NCBI RefSeq assembly: GCF_014217785.1
Contig: NZ_CP048814.1
Location: 2,480,001 to 2,544,000, forward strand
DNA length: 64,000 nucleotides
Source: Rhodococcus triatomae
GTDB taxonomy: Bacteria > Actinomycetota > Actinomycetes > Mycobacteriales > Mycobacteriaceae
Reading direction: 5' to 3'
Below, piece after piece: positions 35,615 to 43,608 of this stretch (position 1 is the first letter of the stretch; every line of letters begins with the position of its first letter). The position numbers and the translations under genes are program-made. Below the pieces are notes generated by a model, which saw nothing but the letters and a program-made list of their open reading frames with translations, was not told the origin of the DNA and did not search any database.

Positions 35615-36378
35615 GGCTTCTGCTCGACCTGCGCGGACGGGTCGACGCTCATCGAGGCGAGCACCTCGACGAGTAGCGCCTCGACGGCGGACTTGCGCAC
35701 TCCGATGCCGGTGAGGGGCCCCTCGCCGTCCTCGAGTTCGAGCAGTGCGAGGAGGACGTGCTCGGTGCCCACGTAGTTGTGGCCGAGGCGGAGTGCCTCG
35801 CGGAACGTCAGTTCCAGGGTCTTGCGCGCCGCGGCGTCGTAGGGGATCAGGTCCGGGACCGGATCCGGTGCGGCCGCCGGAAGTGCGGCAGTCACCGCGG
35901 CCCGGACCTCGTCGAGCGACACTCCCTCGCTGGTGAGCGCTCTCGCGCCGAGGGATTCCGGCTCGCTGAGCAGGCCCAGGGTGAGGTGCAGGGGCGAGAT
36001 CTCGGGGTTGCCGGCGGCCCGCGCCTCGTTCAACGAGGCCATCATGACGTTGCGCGCCCGGGCCGTGAAGCGGCTGAAGCCCTGGTTGGCATCGAGATCG
36101 GGTGCTTCCCCCGGCTTGGCGACGAAGCGCTTCTGCGCTGCCTGCTTGGTCACCCCCATGCTCTTGCCGATGTCCGTCCAGGAAGCCCCTGACCTGCGCG
36201 CCTGGTCGACGAAGTGGCCGATGAGATGGTCGGCGACGTCGCCGAGATGTTCGGCAGCCAGCACGGCGTCGGTCAGTTGCTCGAGGGCGTCGGTGTGCAC
36301 CTTCTTGATGGTCTCGATGAGGTCGTCGAGTCGGATCGGCTGGGTGGCCGCCGTGGGGCGGGGGTCGGGTATGGTCAT
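35611..36378 (-). CDS. Clp N-terminal-domain protein with internal HTH (predicted regulator)
   Basis: 255 residues, ATG 36378. Residues 66-86 (SWTDIGKSMGVTKQAAQKRF) form an HTH. Two Clp-N (R) repeats follow: FTARARNVMMASLNEARAAG, PLHLTLGLL and AARKTLELTFREALRLGHNY, TEHVLLALLE. There is no AAA ATPase, so it is not a ClpC chaperone; it is best read as a DNA-binding protein with a substrate-adaptor-like sensor. A 27-base perfect palindrome covers its own start codon, strongly suggesting autoregulation. Confidence 0.82.
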   Translation of the reverse strand: MTIPDPRPTAATQPIRLDDLIETIKKVHTDALEQLTDAVLAAEHLGDVADHLIGHFVDQARRSGASWTDIGKSMGVTKQAAQKRFVAKPGEAPDLDANQGFSRFTARARNVMMASLNEARAAGNPEISPLHLTLGLLSEPESLGARALTSEGVSLDEVRAAVTAALPAAAPDPVPDLIPYDAAARKTLELTFREALRLGHNYVGTEHVLLALLELEDGEGPLTGIGVRKSAVEALLVEVLASMSVDPSAQVEQKP

Positions 36379-36423
36379 GCGTCAACCTTAGGTTGACGCA
36401 TGACGAACGTCAACCCTGGGTTG
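36376..36423. promoter_or_regulatory. 27-base perfect palindrome plus second copy upstream of Clp-N/HTH gene
   Basis: Positions 36376-36402 are a perfect palindrome (13-base arms, one central base; core GTCAACC-N3-GGTTGAC) that includes the ATG of the Clp-N/HTH gene. A second copy of the core, GTCAACC-N3-GGTTGCC, lies at 36409-36423 or so, 28 bases centre to centre. It is a strong candidate operator for the HTH protein, and in mRNA the start codon would be in a hairpin. Confidence 0.75.
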
Positions 36424-37154
36424 CCGCACGCGCACGGTCTGCGGCGCCGAGGCGTATGTCAGCGGGATCTAATCGGATCTAGGACACGCGCTAGATGTCC
36501 GCAGAAACCTCTGACGAGGTTGTTACCTTCGTCCGCATGGACCCGGTCCGTAACCCGTACGCTCCCGGCGCCGGTCAACGGCCGCCGGAGCTCGCCGGCC
36601 GCACCCGCCAGCTCGACGCCTTCGACGTGGTGCTCGAACGGGTTGCGCGGGGCCGCCCCGAGCGCAGTGTGATGCTGACCGGGTTGCGCGGCGTGGGAAA
36701 GACCGTTCTGCTCAATCAGCTTCGTTCGGCCGCGATCGGACGCGGTTGGGGGACAGGCAAGATCGAGGCGCGGCCGGACCAGGATCTCCGTCGGCCGCTG
36801 TCCTCCGCGTTGCACATGGCGGTACGGGAGATCGCACCGTCGCACCGTGATCCGGAGCGGGTGGAGAACTTCCTCGGCGTCCTCAAGTCGTTCGCGCTGC
36901 GGGCGACGGCGGACAAGGGGATGCGCGAACGCTGGCAACCGGGTATCGATGCCCCGGCGGTGAAGGGCCGGGCCGACTCCGGGGACATCGAGATCGATCT
37001 GGTCGAACTCCTGCTCGACGCGTCGTCGCTGGCGCGGGATGTCGGTGTGGGTATCGCGCTGTTCATCGACGAGATGCAGGATCTGTCTCCCGCGGACGTG
37101 TCCGCCATCTGCGGTGCCTGCCACGAACTCAGCCAGGATGCGGCACCGTTGATC

Positions 37155-37162
37155 GTCGTCGG
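37155..37162. repeat. Left target-site duplication of the IS256-family element
   Basis: GTCGTCGG directly abuts the left IS end and is repeated at 38574-38581 after the right end. Eight bases is the usual duplication for this family. Confidence 0.8.
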
Positions 37163-38573
37163 GGTCAAGTCCCAGGGCGTGGTGTACGACGGTCGTCGCG
37201 TGACTCCTCGTGGGGTTATGCGGTCAGAGCCGCCGGCGTCACCTCCTCGGTAGGTTCGTGGGTGCCGCGGGACCGAGTCAGCACGTCGAGGCCGAGGTAG
37301 CGGCGGCCTTCGATCCACTCGTCATGCTGCTCGGCGAGTACCGCGCCGACGAGCCGAATCAGGGCGGTGCGATCGGGGAAGATCCCGACCACGTCGGTTC
37401 TGCGCCGGATCTCCTTGTTGAGCCGTTCCTGAGGATTGTTCGACCAGATCTGCCGCCAGATCTGCTTCGGGAAGGCCGTGAAGGCGAGGAGGTCTGCCCG
37501 CGCGGAGTCGAGATGATCGGCTACCGTTGGGAGCTTCTCCGACAAGGCGTCGATCACCCGATCATATTGAGCATGAACAGAATCGGCGTCCGGCTGGTCG
37601 TAGACGGAGTGCAGGAGCGCACGCACCCAGGGCCACGAGTTCTTCGGTGTCTGGGACATGAGATTGGTCGAATAATGCGTCCGGCACCTCTGCCAAGCGG
37701 CCCCGGGCAGGGTGGCGCCGATCGCCGACACGAGGCCGGCGTGGGCGTCGGAGGTCACCAACCGCACTCCGGACAGGCCGCGGGCGACCAGCGACCGGAA
37801 GAAAGCCAACCAACCGGCCCCGTCCTCGGCGGAGGTCACCTCGATTCCCAGGATCTCGCGGTAACCCTCGGCGTTCACTCCGACCGCGACCAGGGCGTGC
37901 ACGTTCACCACCCGGCCGTTCTCGCGGACCTTCAGGACGAGGGCGTCGGCGGCGACGAACGTGTACGGGCCGGCGTCGAGCGGGCGGCTGCGGAACGCCT
38001 CCACCTGGGTGTCGAGGTCCTTCGCCATCACCGACACCTGGGATTTCGACAGGCTGGTGATGCCGAGCGAGTCGACGAGTTTCTCCATCCGTCGGGTCGA
38101 GACCCCGAGCAGGTAGCAGGTGGCCACCACCGACGTCAGGGCCCGCTCGGCACGCTTGCGGCGCTGCAGTAACCAATCAGGAAAGTACGAGCCCTGACGC
38201 AGCTTGGGGATCGCGATGTCGAGGGTTCCGGCGCGGGTGTCGAAGTCCCGGTGGCGGTAACCGTTCCGGCTGTTGGTGCGGTCCTCGGAGCGTTCACCAA
38301 AACCGGCGCCGCACAGGCTGTCGGCCTCGGCGCCCATCAGCGCGTCGATGAACGTGGACAGCAGGCTGCGCAGCAGGTCGGGGCTGGCGTCGGTGAGGCG
38401 ATCGGTCAGGAACTGGTCCAGGTCGATATCGTGGGCAGTGGTCATCGCGTGCTCTTTCGTCGAGTCGAGTTGGTAGCTCTCTCGAAGAATCACGCGATGA
38501 CCGCCTACTTTCCGGCTACGACACGCCGGTGACGTCCTGATCCGGCTCTTACACCATCGTCATGGACGCAACC
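37163..38573. mobile_element. IS256-family insertion sequence, 1411 bp
   Basis: A complete element: imperfect terminal inverted repeats of about 27 bases (37163-37189 and 38547-38573; 17 of 27 positions match, both starting GGT and sharing GTCC and TGGTGTA), an intact transposase gene on the minus strand, and a flanking 8-base target duplication. The intact gene and matched duplication suggest a recent insertion. Confidence 0.9.
37216..38445 (-). CDS. IS256-family transposase
   Basis: 409 residues from ATG 38445 (an in-frame start at 38493 would add 16). Mutator-type DDE transposase: TNSRNGYRHRDFDTRAGTLD, IPKLRQGSYFPDWLL, the first catalytic Asp in the FVAADALVLKVRENGR region, the second in VTSDAHAGLVSAI, and the Glu in NNPQERLNKEIRRRTDVVGI. 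It matches the IS256 groups common in Rhodococcus and Gordonia. No frameshift seen. Confidence 0.93.
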   Translation of the reverse strand: MTTAHDIDLDQFLTDRLTDASPDLLRSLLSTFIDALMGAEADSLCGAGFGERSEDRTNSRNGYRHRDFDTRAGTLDIAIPKLRQGSYFPDWLLQRRKRAERALTSVVATCYLLGVSTRRMEKLVDSLGITSLSKSQVSVMAKDLDTQVEAFRSRPLDAGPYTFVAADALVLKVRENGRVVNVHALVAVGVNAEGYREILGIEVTSAEDGAGWLAFFRSLVARGLSGVRLVTSDAHAGLVSAIGATLPGAAWQRCRTHYSTNLMSQTPKNSWPWVRALLHSVYDQPDADSVHAQYDRVIDALSEKLPTVADHLDSARADLLAFTAFPKQIWRQIWSNNPQERLNKEIRRRTDVVGIFPDRTALIRLVGAVLAEQHDEWIEGRRYLGLDVLTRSRGTHEPTEEVTPAALTA

Positions 38574-38581
38574 GTCGTCGG
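38574..38581. repeat. Right target-site duplication of the IS256-family element
   Basis: Second copy of GTCGTCGG; the host reading frame resumes immediately after it. Confidence 0.8.
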
Positions 38582-39146
38582 CGCCGGGCTGCCGCATCTG
38601 CCTGCGGTCCTCTCGGCGTCGAAGAGCTACTCCGAGCGGTTGTTCAGCTACCACCGGATCGACCGGCTCGACCGTGAGGCCGCGGATCTCGCGTTGATCG
38701 CCCCCGCGGAACGTGAGGAGGTCAAGTACAGCGACGAGGCGCTCGACGCCCTGTACCTCGCCGCCGACGGATACCCGTATTTCGTTCAGGCATACGGCAA
38801 GGCGACGTGGGACGTGGCCGCGACCAGTCCGATCTCGGTGGAGGACGTGCGGGTCGGCGCCCCGACGGCGGAGGAGGAACTGGCAGTCGGGTTCTTCGGT
38901 TCTCGCTACGAGCGGGCCACACCCGCCGAGCGGGAGTACATGCGAGCCATGGCAGACCTGTCCGGGGACGACGGCCCGGTGGCGACGGCGTCGATCGCGA
39001 AGTTGTTGGAACGTAAACCTGCATCGTTGTCACCCGCCCGCGACGGGCTGATCAAGAAGGGGTTGATCTACTCGGCGGAGCGAGGATCCATCGGTTTCAC
39101 GGTGCCGCACTTCGGCCGCTATCTCCGCGCACAGCACGACTGATCG

Positions 39147-39671
39147 ATGTCGCGGACTCCGCTGTCGCAACGGCGATTGACCTATGCCGAGGTCGGTGCC
39201 ACCGCAGGTGCTCTCCCGCCGGGATACGACCATCTCGAGCGCCGGTGCACGCTGGGAACCGGTGAGCACGTCTTCCGGCGCGCGGTCGCCGACCTGATGC
39301 ACTGGGACATGCACCGGCGAGCCGGAATCGAGGTGGCTCCGGAGACCCCGGACGCGGCCACGGGCGTGCGCGTGTCGCTCCGGTGGGGTGGTCGCCTGCT
39401 GCATCTCGATGCGCCGTGCGAGGTGATCTATGTGGTGGACGACGACCGCCGTCGGGGATTCGCGTACGGAACTCTCGACGGGCACCCGGAACGGGGTGAG
39501 GAACGGTTCTGTGTGGAATGGGGCGCGGACGACGCCGTCGTGCTGAGCGTGATTGCGTTCTCCCGGCCCGCCCTGTGGTGGAACCGGGTGACCGCCCCGG
39601 TCGGCAGGCGGATACAGCGTCACGTGACCGCGCGTTATCTGGAGGCTCTCACAGAATCTCGGGATGTCTAG
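39147..39671 (+). CDS. DUF1990 family protein
   Basis: 174 residues, ATG 39147, three bases after the ATPase remnant. Typical features: LTYAEVGATAGALPPGYDHL, FRRAVADLMHWDMHRRAGIE, GFAYGTLDGHPERGEERFCV and a C-terminal ITPV-like FSRPALWWNRVTAPVGRRIQ. Function of the family is unknown. It may have been co-transcribed with the ATPase gene, in which case the IS could be polar on it. Confidence 0.88.
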   Translation: MSRTPLSQRRLTYAEVGATAGALPPGYDHLERRCTLGTGEHVFRRAVADLMHWDMHRRAGIEVAPETPDAATGVRVSLRWGGRLLHLDAPCEVIYVVDDDRRRGFAYGTLDGHPERGEERFCVEWGADDAVVLSVIAFSRPALWWNRVTAPVGRRIQRHVTARYLEALTESRDV

Positions 39672-39714
39672 CGTTTATCCGAGAGAGACTGATATTCGTA
39701 TGTCGAGTGCGAGT

Positions 39715-40335
39715 TCACGGCGTGATCACCCCCGCGATCGGGTACCTCCCGCCCGCCGCGGCGCGGAAGTCGACCATCGCACGCTGCAGGTGATCCGGGC
39801 TCGTGACGACGACGGCACCGGACGCGCCGCGTCCGGCCAGGATCGCGGTGGTGTTGCGGGCATTCTCGACCGTGCTCCGTGACGCGCCCTCCTGGATGAT
39901 CCGCCCCGGGTGGACTCCGTGGGCCACGAGCCAGTCGGCCATCGCCTGCGCCTCGGTGACGCCTGCGCGCGGCACGCCCCCGCTGACCACGATCGGTGTG
40001 TACGGAAACTGTTGTGCGAGTGTGAGTGCCCCGCGCAGCCTGCCGTCGAGGACCGGGCGGATCGTGCCGTCCGGGAACAGACCCGCGCCGAGGACGACGA
40101 TGTGCGTCCCGATCGGGTTGAGCTGCAACATCACCGGGGCTTCCGCGGTGAGCACTTCCCGCCTCGCGCAGTCGAGGAGCGCATCGCGCGGTCCGTTCAT
40201 ACAGGACGGCGTGGTCGAGAGGATCCCGTTGGCGATGGTGGCCGGCGACGTGGCGCCGCCGGTGGCGGGTAGCGCCACCGCGACGGCGACGGCGAGAAGG
40301 CCGGCGGGAAGCAGGCGGGATGGACGAATCGGCAT
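39715..40335 (-). CDS. Exported YdcF/ElyC (DUF218) family protein
   Basis: 206 residues, ATG 40335 with AGGAG eight bases upstream. Signal peptide (LLPAGLLAVAVAVALPATGG). DUF218 motifs: THIVVLGAGLFPDGTIRPVL, TPIVVSGGVPRAGVTEAQAM, IIQEGASRSTVENARNTTAI and VVVTSPDHLQRAMV. Family members are tied to envelope polysaccharide metabolism and vancomycin-type stress; biochemical role unknown. Confidence 0.88.
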   Translation of the reverse strand: MPIRPSRLLPAGLLAVAVAVALPATGGATSPATIANGILSTTPSCMNGPRDALLDCARREVLTAEAPVMLQLNPIGTHIVVLGAGLFPDGTIRPVLDGRLRGALTLAQQFPYTPIVVSGGVPRAGVTEAQAMADWLVAHGVHPGRIIQEGASRSTVENARNTTAILAGRGASGAVVVTSPDHLQRAMVDFRAAAGGRYPIAGVITP

Positions 40336-40424
40336 GGCGCTCCTGGGTTGTGCTCGTGGTTCCCCCGTCGAGGAGGTGGCAATCGTCGAACTGCCCGACC
40401 AGGCGCCGATTCGCTGCTCGTGGT

Positions 40425-40443
40425 CCGGTGAACGGTTCACCGG
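40425..40443. promoter_or_regulatory. 19-base palindrome upstream of the DUF218 gene
   Basis: CCGGTGAAC (40425-40433) and GTTCACCGG (40435-40443) with one central base. It lies 90 bases before the DUF218 start and 137 bases after the gpsA stop (same strand), so it may be an operator for the DUF218 gene or a gpsA terminator. The rest of this 244-base gap shows nothing clear. Confidence 0.45.
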
Positions 40444-40579
40444 CTACTCGTTGCGGCAGCGCCCCCCGACTCTGTGGGCGGGCTCGACACTAGGTCGACC
40501 GCGAAGGGATGTGACCTGCAACACGGCAAGTCTGTGAGAACTCCCAGAGGTCGCCGGAGGGCGTCATGGCGCGGACCGT

Positions 40580-41587
40580 TCAGGCGACGTCGTGCTCCCC
40601 GCCGGGGGCGAGACGCCGCAGACCGCGGTATGCCTCGGCGGGGGACCGGAGGCCCGCCACCACCGCCTCGACCTCCGCGGCGATCGGCATGTCCACGCCG
40701 TAGTCCCGGGACAGTGCCATGACGGTCGGCGCGGTCTTCACGCCCTCGGCGACCTGGCCGAGATCGGCGACCGCCTCCTGGACCGTCATACCGCGGGCGA
40801 TCGATTCCCCCACCCTGCGGTTCCTCGATCGTGGGCTCATGCAGGTGGCGATCAGGTCGCCCACCCCGGTCAGACCGGCGAACGTCCGTGGGTTCGCGCC
40901 CATCGTCTCGCCGAGCCGGGTCATCTCGGCCAGTCCCCGGGCGAGCACCATCGCGCGGGTGTTGTCGCCGACGTCCAGGCCGTCCGCCATGCCCGAGGCG
41001 ATGGCGATGATGTTCTTGAGGACACCGCCCAGTTCGCAGCCGAGGACGTCGGTGTTGCGGTAGACCCGGAACACCGCGGTGGCGAACAGCGGCTGCAGCG
41101 CCGAGGCCACACGGTCGTCCTGGGTGGCGACGACTGCCGCGGCAGCGAAGCCGTCGACGATCTCGCTGGCGATGTTGGGGCCGGCGAGCAACCCGACGGG
41201 ATGGCCGGGCAGGCACTGTGCGATCACCTCGGTCGGACGGAGACGTGACTCCGGCTCCAGCCCCTTGACCAGGGACAGCACGGGAACCCACGCGCGTAGG
41301 TCGTTCGCGATCTGCATCAGCGTCATCCGAACCGCGTGCGAGGGCACGCCCACGACGAGCACGTCTGCCTCGCGTGCCGCCCGACCCAGATCGTCGGTGG
41401 CCCGGATGCCTTCCGGAAGGAGGCGATCGCCCAGGTAGCGGCTGTTGCGCCGGTCGGTCTCGATCTCGACGGCGACGTCCGGATCCCGAGCCCACAGCAG
41501 TGTCGGGGTGTTCCTGACGGACAGCGAGGCCACCGTCGTACCCCACGATCCGGCCCCGAGAACGACGACATTGACCGGACGCGACAT
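40580..41587 (-). CDS. gpsA: NAD(P)-dependent glycerol-3-phosphate dehydrogenase
   Basis: 335 residues, ATG 41587. NAD site [15 protein letters not shown] (residues 8-22), [31 protein letters not shown] and the catalytic-lysine segment [18 protein letters not shown], then [24 protein letters not shown]. Makes sn-glycerol-3-phosphate from dihydroxyacetone phosphate for phospholipid synthesis. In many actinobacteria gpsA is followed by D-Ala-D-Ala ligase; here it is not, so this may be a second copy. Confidence 0.96.
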   Translation of the reverse strand: MSRPVNVVVLGAGSWGTTVASLSVRNTPTLLWARDPDVAVEIETDRRNSRYLGDRLLPEGIRATDDLGRAAREADVLVVGVPSHAVRMTLMQIANDLRAWVPVLSLVKGLEPESRLRPTEVIAQCLPGHPVGLLAGPNIASEIVDGFAAAAVVATQDDRVASALQPLFATAVFRVYRNTDVLGCELGGVLKNIIAIASGMADGLDVGDNTRAMVLARGLAEMTRLGETMGANPRTFAGLTGVGDLIATCMSPRSRNRRVGESIARGMTVQEAVADLGQVAEGVKTAPTVMALSRDYGVDMPIAAEVEAVVAGLRSPAEAYRGLRRLAPGGEHDVA

Positions 41588-41740
41588 CGCGACTCCTCAC
41601 CGTCGAGCCTGTGTGAACGACCTCAGCGTCCCACCGGAGAGTGATCCGCGGGGCAGATTCCCCGAGTTGGCGCCCCGGCCCTCGCCGAGGGTGCATTGTG
41701 AGGATGTAGGAACTCTCTACCTCGACGCGCTGGAGGAGAC

Positions 41741-42004
41741 ATGCTCGGTCTCGGAATCATCGGATGGATCATCATCGGCGGTCTCGCCGGGTGGATCGGC
41801 AGCAAGATCATGGGAACGGACGAGCAGCAGGGCATCGTGCTGAACATCGTCGTGGGCGTCGTCGGAGGACTGCTCGGCGGCTTCCTGCTGAGCATCTTCG
41901 GCGTCGACGTCGAAAGTGCCGGCTGGTTCTTCAGCTTCTTCACCTGCCTGCTCGGTGCGGTGATCCTGCTGTGGATCGTGAACGCCGTTCGTAGCCGCAC
42001 CTGA
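41741..42004 (+). CDS. GlsB/YeaQ/YmgE family stress membrane protein
   Basis: 87 residues, ATG 41741 with GGAGGAG upstream. Three membrane helices with the glycine-rich LGIIGWIIIGGLAGWIGSKI, and GIVLNIVVGVVGGLLGGFLL of the transglycosylase-associated (GlsB) family. General stress-associated inner membrane protein of unknown mechanism. Confidence 0.92.
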   Translation: MLGLGIIGWIIIGGLAGWIGSKIMGTDEQQGIVLNIVVGVVGGLLGGFLLSIFGVDVESAGWFFSFFTCLLGAVILLWIVNAVRSRT

Positions 42005-42026
42005 CCGCGCCCGAGCGACCTGCGCC

Positions 42027-42053
42027 GACCCCGGCGTGATCGACGCCGGGGTC
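42027..42053. terminator. Strong bidirectional hairpin terminator
   Basis: GACCCCGGCGT (42027-42037) and ACGCCGGGGTC (42043-42053) form a perfect 11-bp GC stem with a 5-base loop between the convergent GlsB and SMR genes; the right arm touches the SMR stop codon. No T run, as often in actinobacteria. Confidence 0.75.
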
Positions 42054-42366
42054 AGTGCAGCACCTTCAAACCGACCACGCACGCGACGATTCCGAGGATC
42101 AATGCGATCTTGACCAGCGACGCCGACTCCGCGCCGGTGACCATCGCGTAGCCGACGGTGAGTGACGCACCGATTCCGACCCACACCGCATAGGCGGTCC
42201 CCGTCGGAAGGGTGCGCATCGCGTACGCCAGCCCGATCATGCTGAAGACGAGCCCGACCACGAACACGGTGGTCGGGCCTGTGCGGGTGAAACCTTCGGA
42301 ACGACCGAGCGCGGTCGCCCAGACCGCTTCGAGAACCCCGGAGACGACGAGAACCAGCCAAGCCAT
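42052..42366 (-). CDS. SMR family exporter, Gdx (SugE) type
   Basis: 104 residues, ATG 42366 with AGGAG upstream. Four membrane helices. E13 in VSGVLEAVWATALGRSEGFT is the essential SMR glutamate, and W16 plus the S-x-GFT follow-on match the guanidinium-exporter (Gdx, formerly SugE) subtype rather than EmrE. Exchanges guanidinium ions for protons. No guanidine riboswitch could be recognised upstream. Confidence 0.9.
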   Translation of the reverse strand: MAWLVLVVSGVLEAVWATALGRSEGFTRTGPTTVFVVGLVFSMIGLAYAMRTLPTGTAYAVWVGIGASLTVGYAMVTGAESASLVKIALILGIVACVVGLKVLH

Positions 42367-42576
42367 GACGACAACTCCTGCACCGTCTTGTCGCTGGCCG
42401 GGTACGGTGCGCTCGTCCGGGTGTCGATCGACGTCTTCGAGAATACTCACCGTTACGCGACACGGCCGGTGAGATCTGCCACCACCGGCGCCGACCCCGT
42501 CCTATGGTGAAGGGAGCCGGGGGCGTTCGGGTACAGGAGTTGGCGTGCACCAGGAGAAGCACGAGGAGAAGTCGGT

Positions 42577-43608
42577 ATGACGTCCACTGGGTCACCGGTG
42601 ATCCGGCACGACGACGTGAGCCGACGTGCCGGACTCGTCCACCTCTTCGCGCAGGTCCTGGTCAAGCCCCTGTTCACGTACTGGCCGCTCACCGACCGCG
42701 GCCTGGCTGCCCTGGCCCGACTGGAACAGGCGGTGGATCTGCTCCCGAAGCCGCGGGGCGTCGACATCGAAACGGTGCGGCTCGGTGGGGTGCGATGTGA
42801 ACGAATCACGCACCCCCGGACGGCGACCGGCGATCTTCGCGGAGCCTCCATCCTCTACTTCCACGGTGGTGGTTTCGTGTTCTGCGGCCTGGCCACGCAC
42901 CGTCCGCTGTGCGGCCTGCTGGCCGCGGCCAGTGGCGTGCCGGTGACGTCGGTGGAGTATCGGCAACTGCCCGAGGGGGCGATCGGTGCCTCGGTCGCCG
43001 ACGCTCTGGCCGCGTACGCCGCGCTGGTCGAGGAGTGCGAGGACCCGTCGAAGGTGATCGTCGCGGGAGACTCCGCGGGCGGCTACCTCGCCATGAAGAT
43101 CGCCGAGGTCGCCACCTCGCTCGGACTACCGGCTCCCGTTGCGGTGATCGGATACTCGCCGCTGTTGAACCTCGACTTCGAGGCCCACGACCGAGCGCTC
43201 CTGTCCCGCGATGCATACCTGCCGCTGGACAAGGTGATCGCGGTGAAGGAGCGCTGGCTCGCGGGGCCGGACGTCATTCCCGGGGCCCAGTCGCCGGTCG
43301 ACGCCGATCCCCGTGGCTTTCCGCCGGTCTTCTTCTCGGCCGCCGAGAACGAAATGCTCCGCCCCGATCTCGAGGCGATGACCGCCACCCTCCACGCGGC
43401 CGGCCGAACGGTGGAGACCCACCTCTGGCGGGGGCAGATCCACGCGTTTCCGGTGATCGGCAAGATCCTGCGGGAGAGCAGAGCGATCATCGGCCTCAGC
43501 ATCGATTTCGCCGAGCGTGCCATCGGTGCCCGTCGCGACGTCGAGACGGGCACCGACGGTGTCAGTGACGAGGCGACAGGGCGTGGCGGGTCAGCGGCCA
43601 CGTCGTGA
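42577..43608 (+). CDS. Alpha/beta hydrolase, hormone-sensitive-lipase type esterase
   Basis: 343 residues, ATG 42577. HSL oxyanion motif HGGG (96-99) and nucleophile GDSAGG (S166). The Asp and His are likely within ENEMLRPDLEAM and RGQIHAFPVIG. Carboxylesterase of bacterial HSL/LipR-type, probably on short acyl esters. Its 3' end overlaps the convergent MFS gene by 47 bases. Confidence 0.9.
   Translation: MTSTGSPVIRHDDVSRRAGLVHLFAQVLVKPLFTYWPLTDRGLAALARLEQAVDLLPKPRGVDIETVRLGGVRCERITHPRTATGDLRGASILYFHGGGFVFCGLATHRPLCGLLAAASGVPVTSVEYRQLPEGAIGASVADALAAYAALVEECEDPSKVIVAGDSAGGYLAMKIAEVATSLGLPAPVAVIGYSPLLNLDFEAHDRALLSRDAYLPLDKVIAVKERWLAGPDVIPGAQSPVDADPRGFPPVFFSAAENEMLRPDLEAMTATLHAAGRTVETHLWRGQIHAFPVIGKILRESRAIIGLSIDFAERAIGARRDVETGTDGVSDEATGRGGSAATS

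Larger units (their letters stand above)
36537..39143 (+). pseudogene. AAA/ATP-binding protein gene split by an IS256-family element
   Basis: The 5' part (36537-37162) encodes Walker A TGLRGVGKTVLLNQL and Walker B IALFIDEMQDL. The IS then adds 8-base target duplication. The 3' part (38582-39143) resumes in frame with GAGLPHLPAVLSASKSYSER and the C-terminal winged-helix-like region. Removing the IS and one duplication copy joins PLIVVG to GAGLPHLP with no frame loss: 395 residues in all. The family (archaeal-type/STAND-like ATPase with a C-terminal WH) has no assigned role. As it stands the gene is disrupted: the 5' piece ends at a stop at 37253 inside the IS. Confidence 0.88.

Noticed and set aside
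42367-42500. Guanidine riboswitch upstream of the Gdx-type exporter
   Set aside because: A few ACGG/ACGA words occur, but I could not find paired hairpins with ACGR loops before the start.
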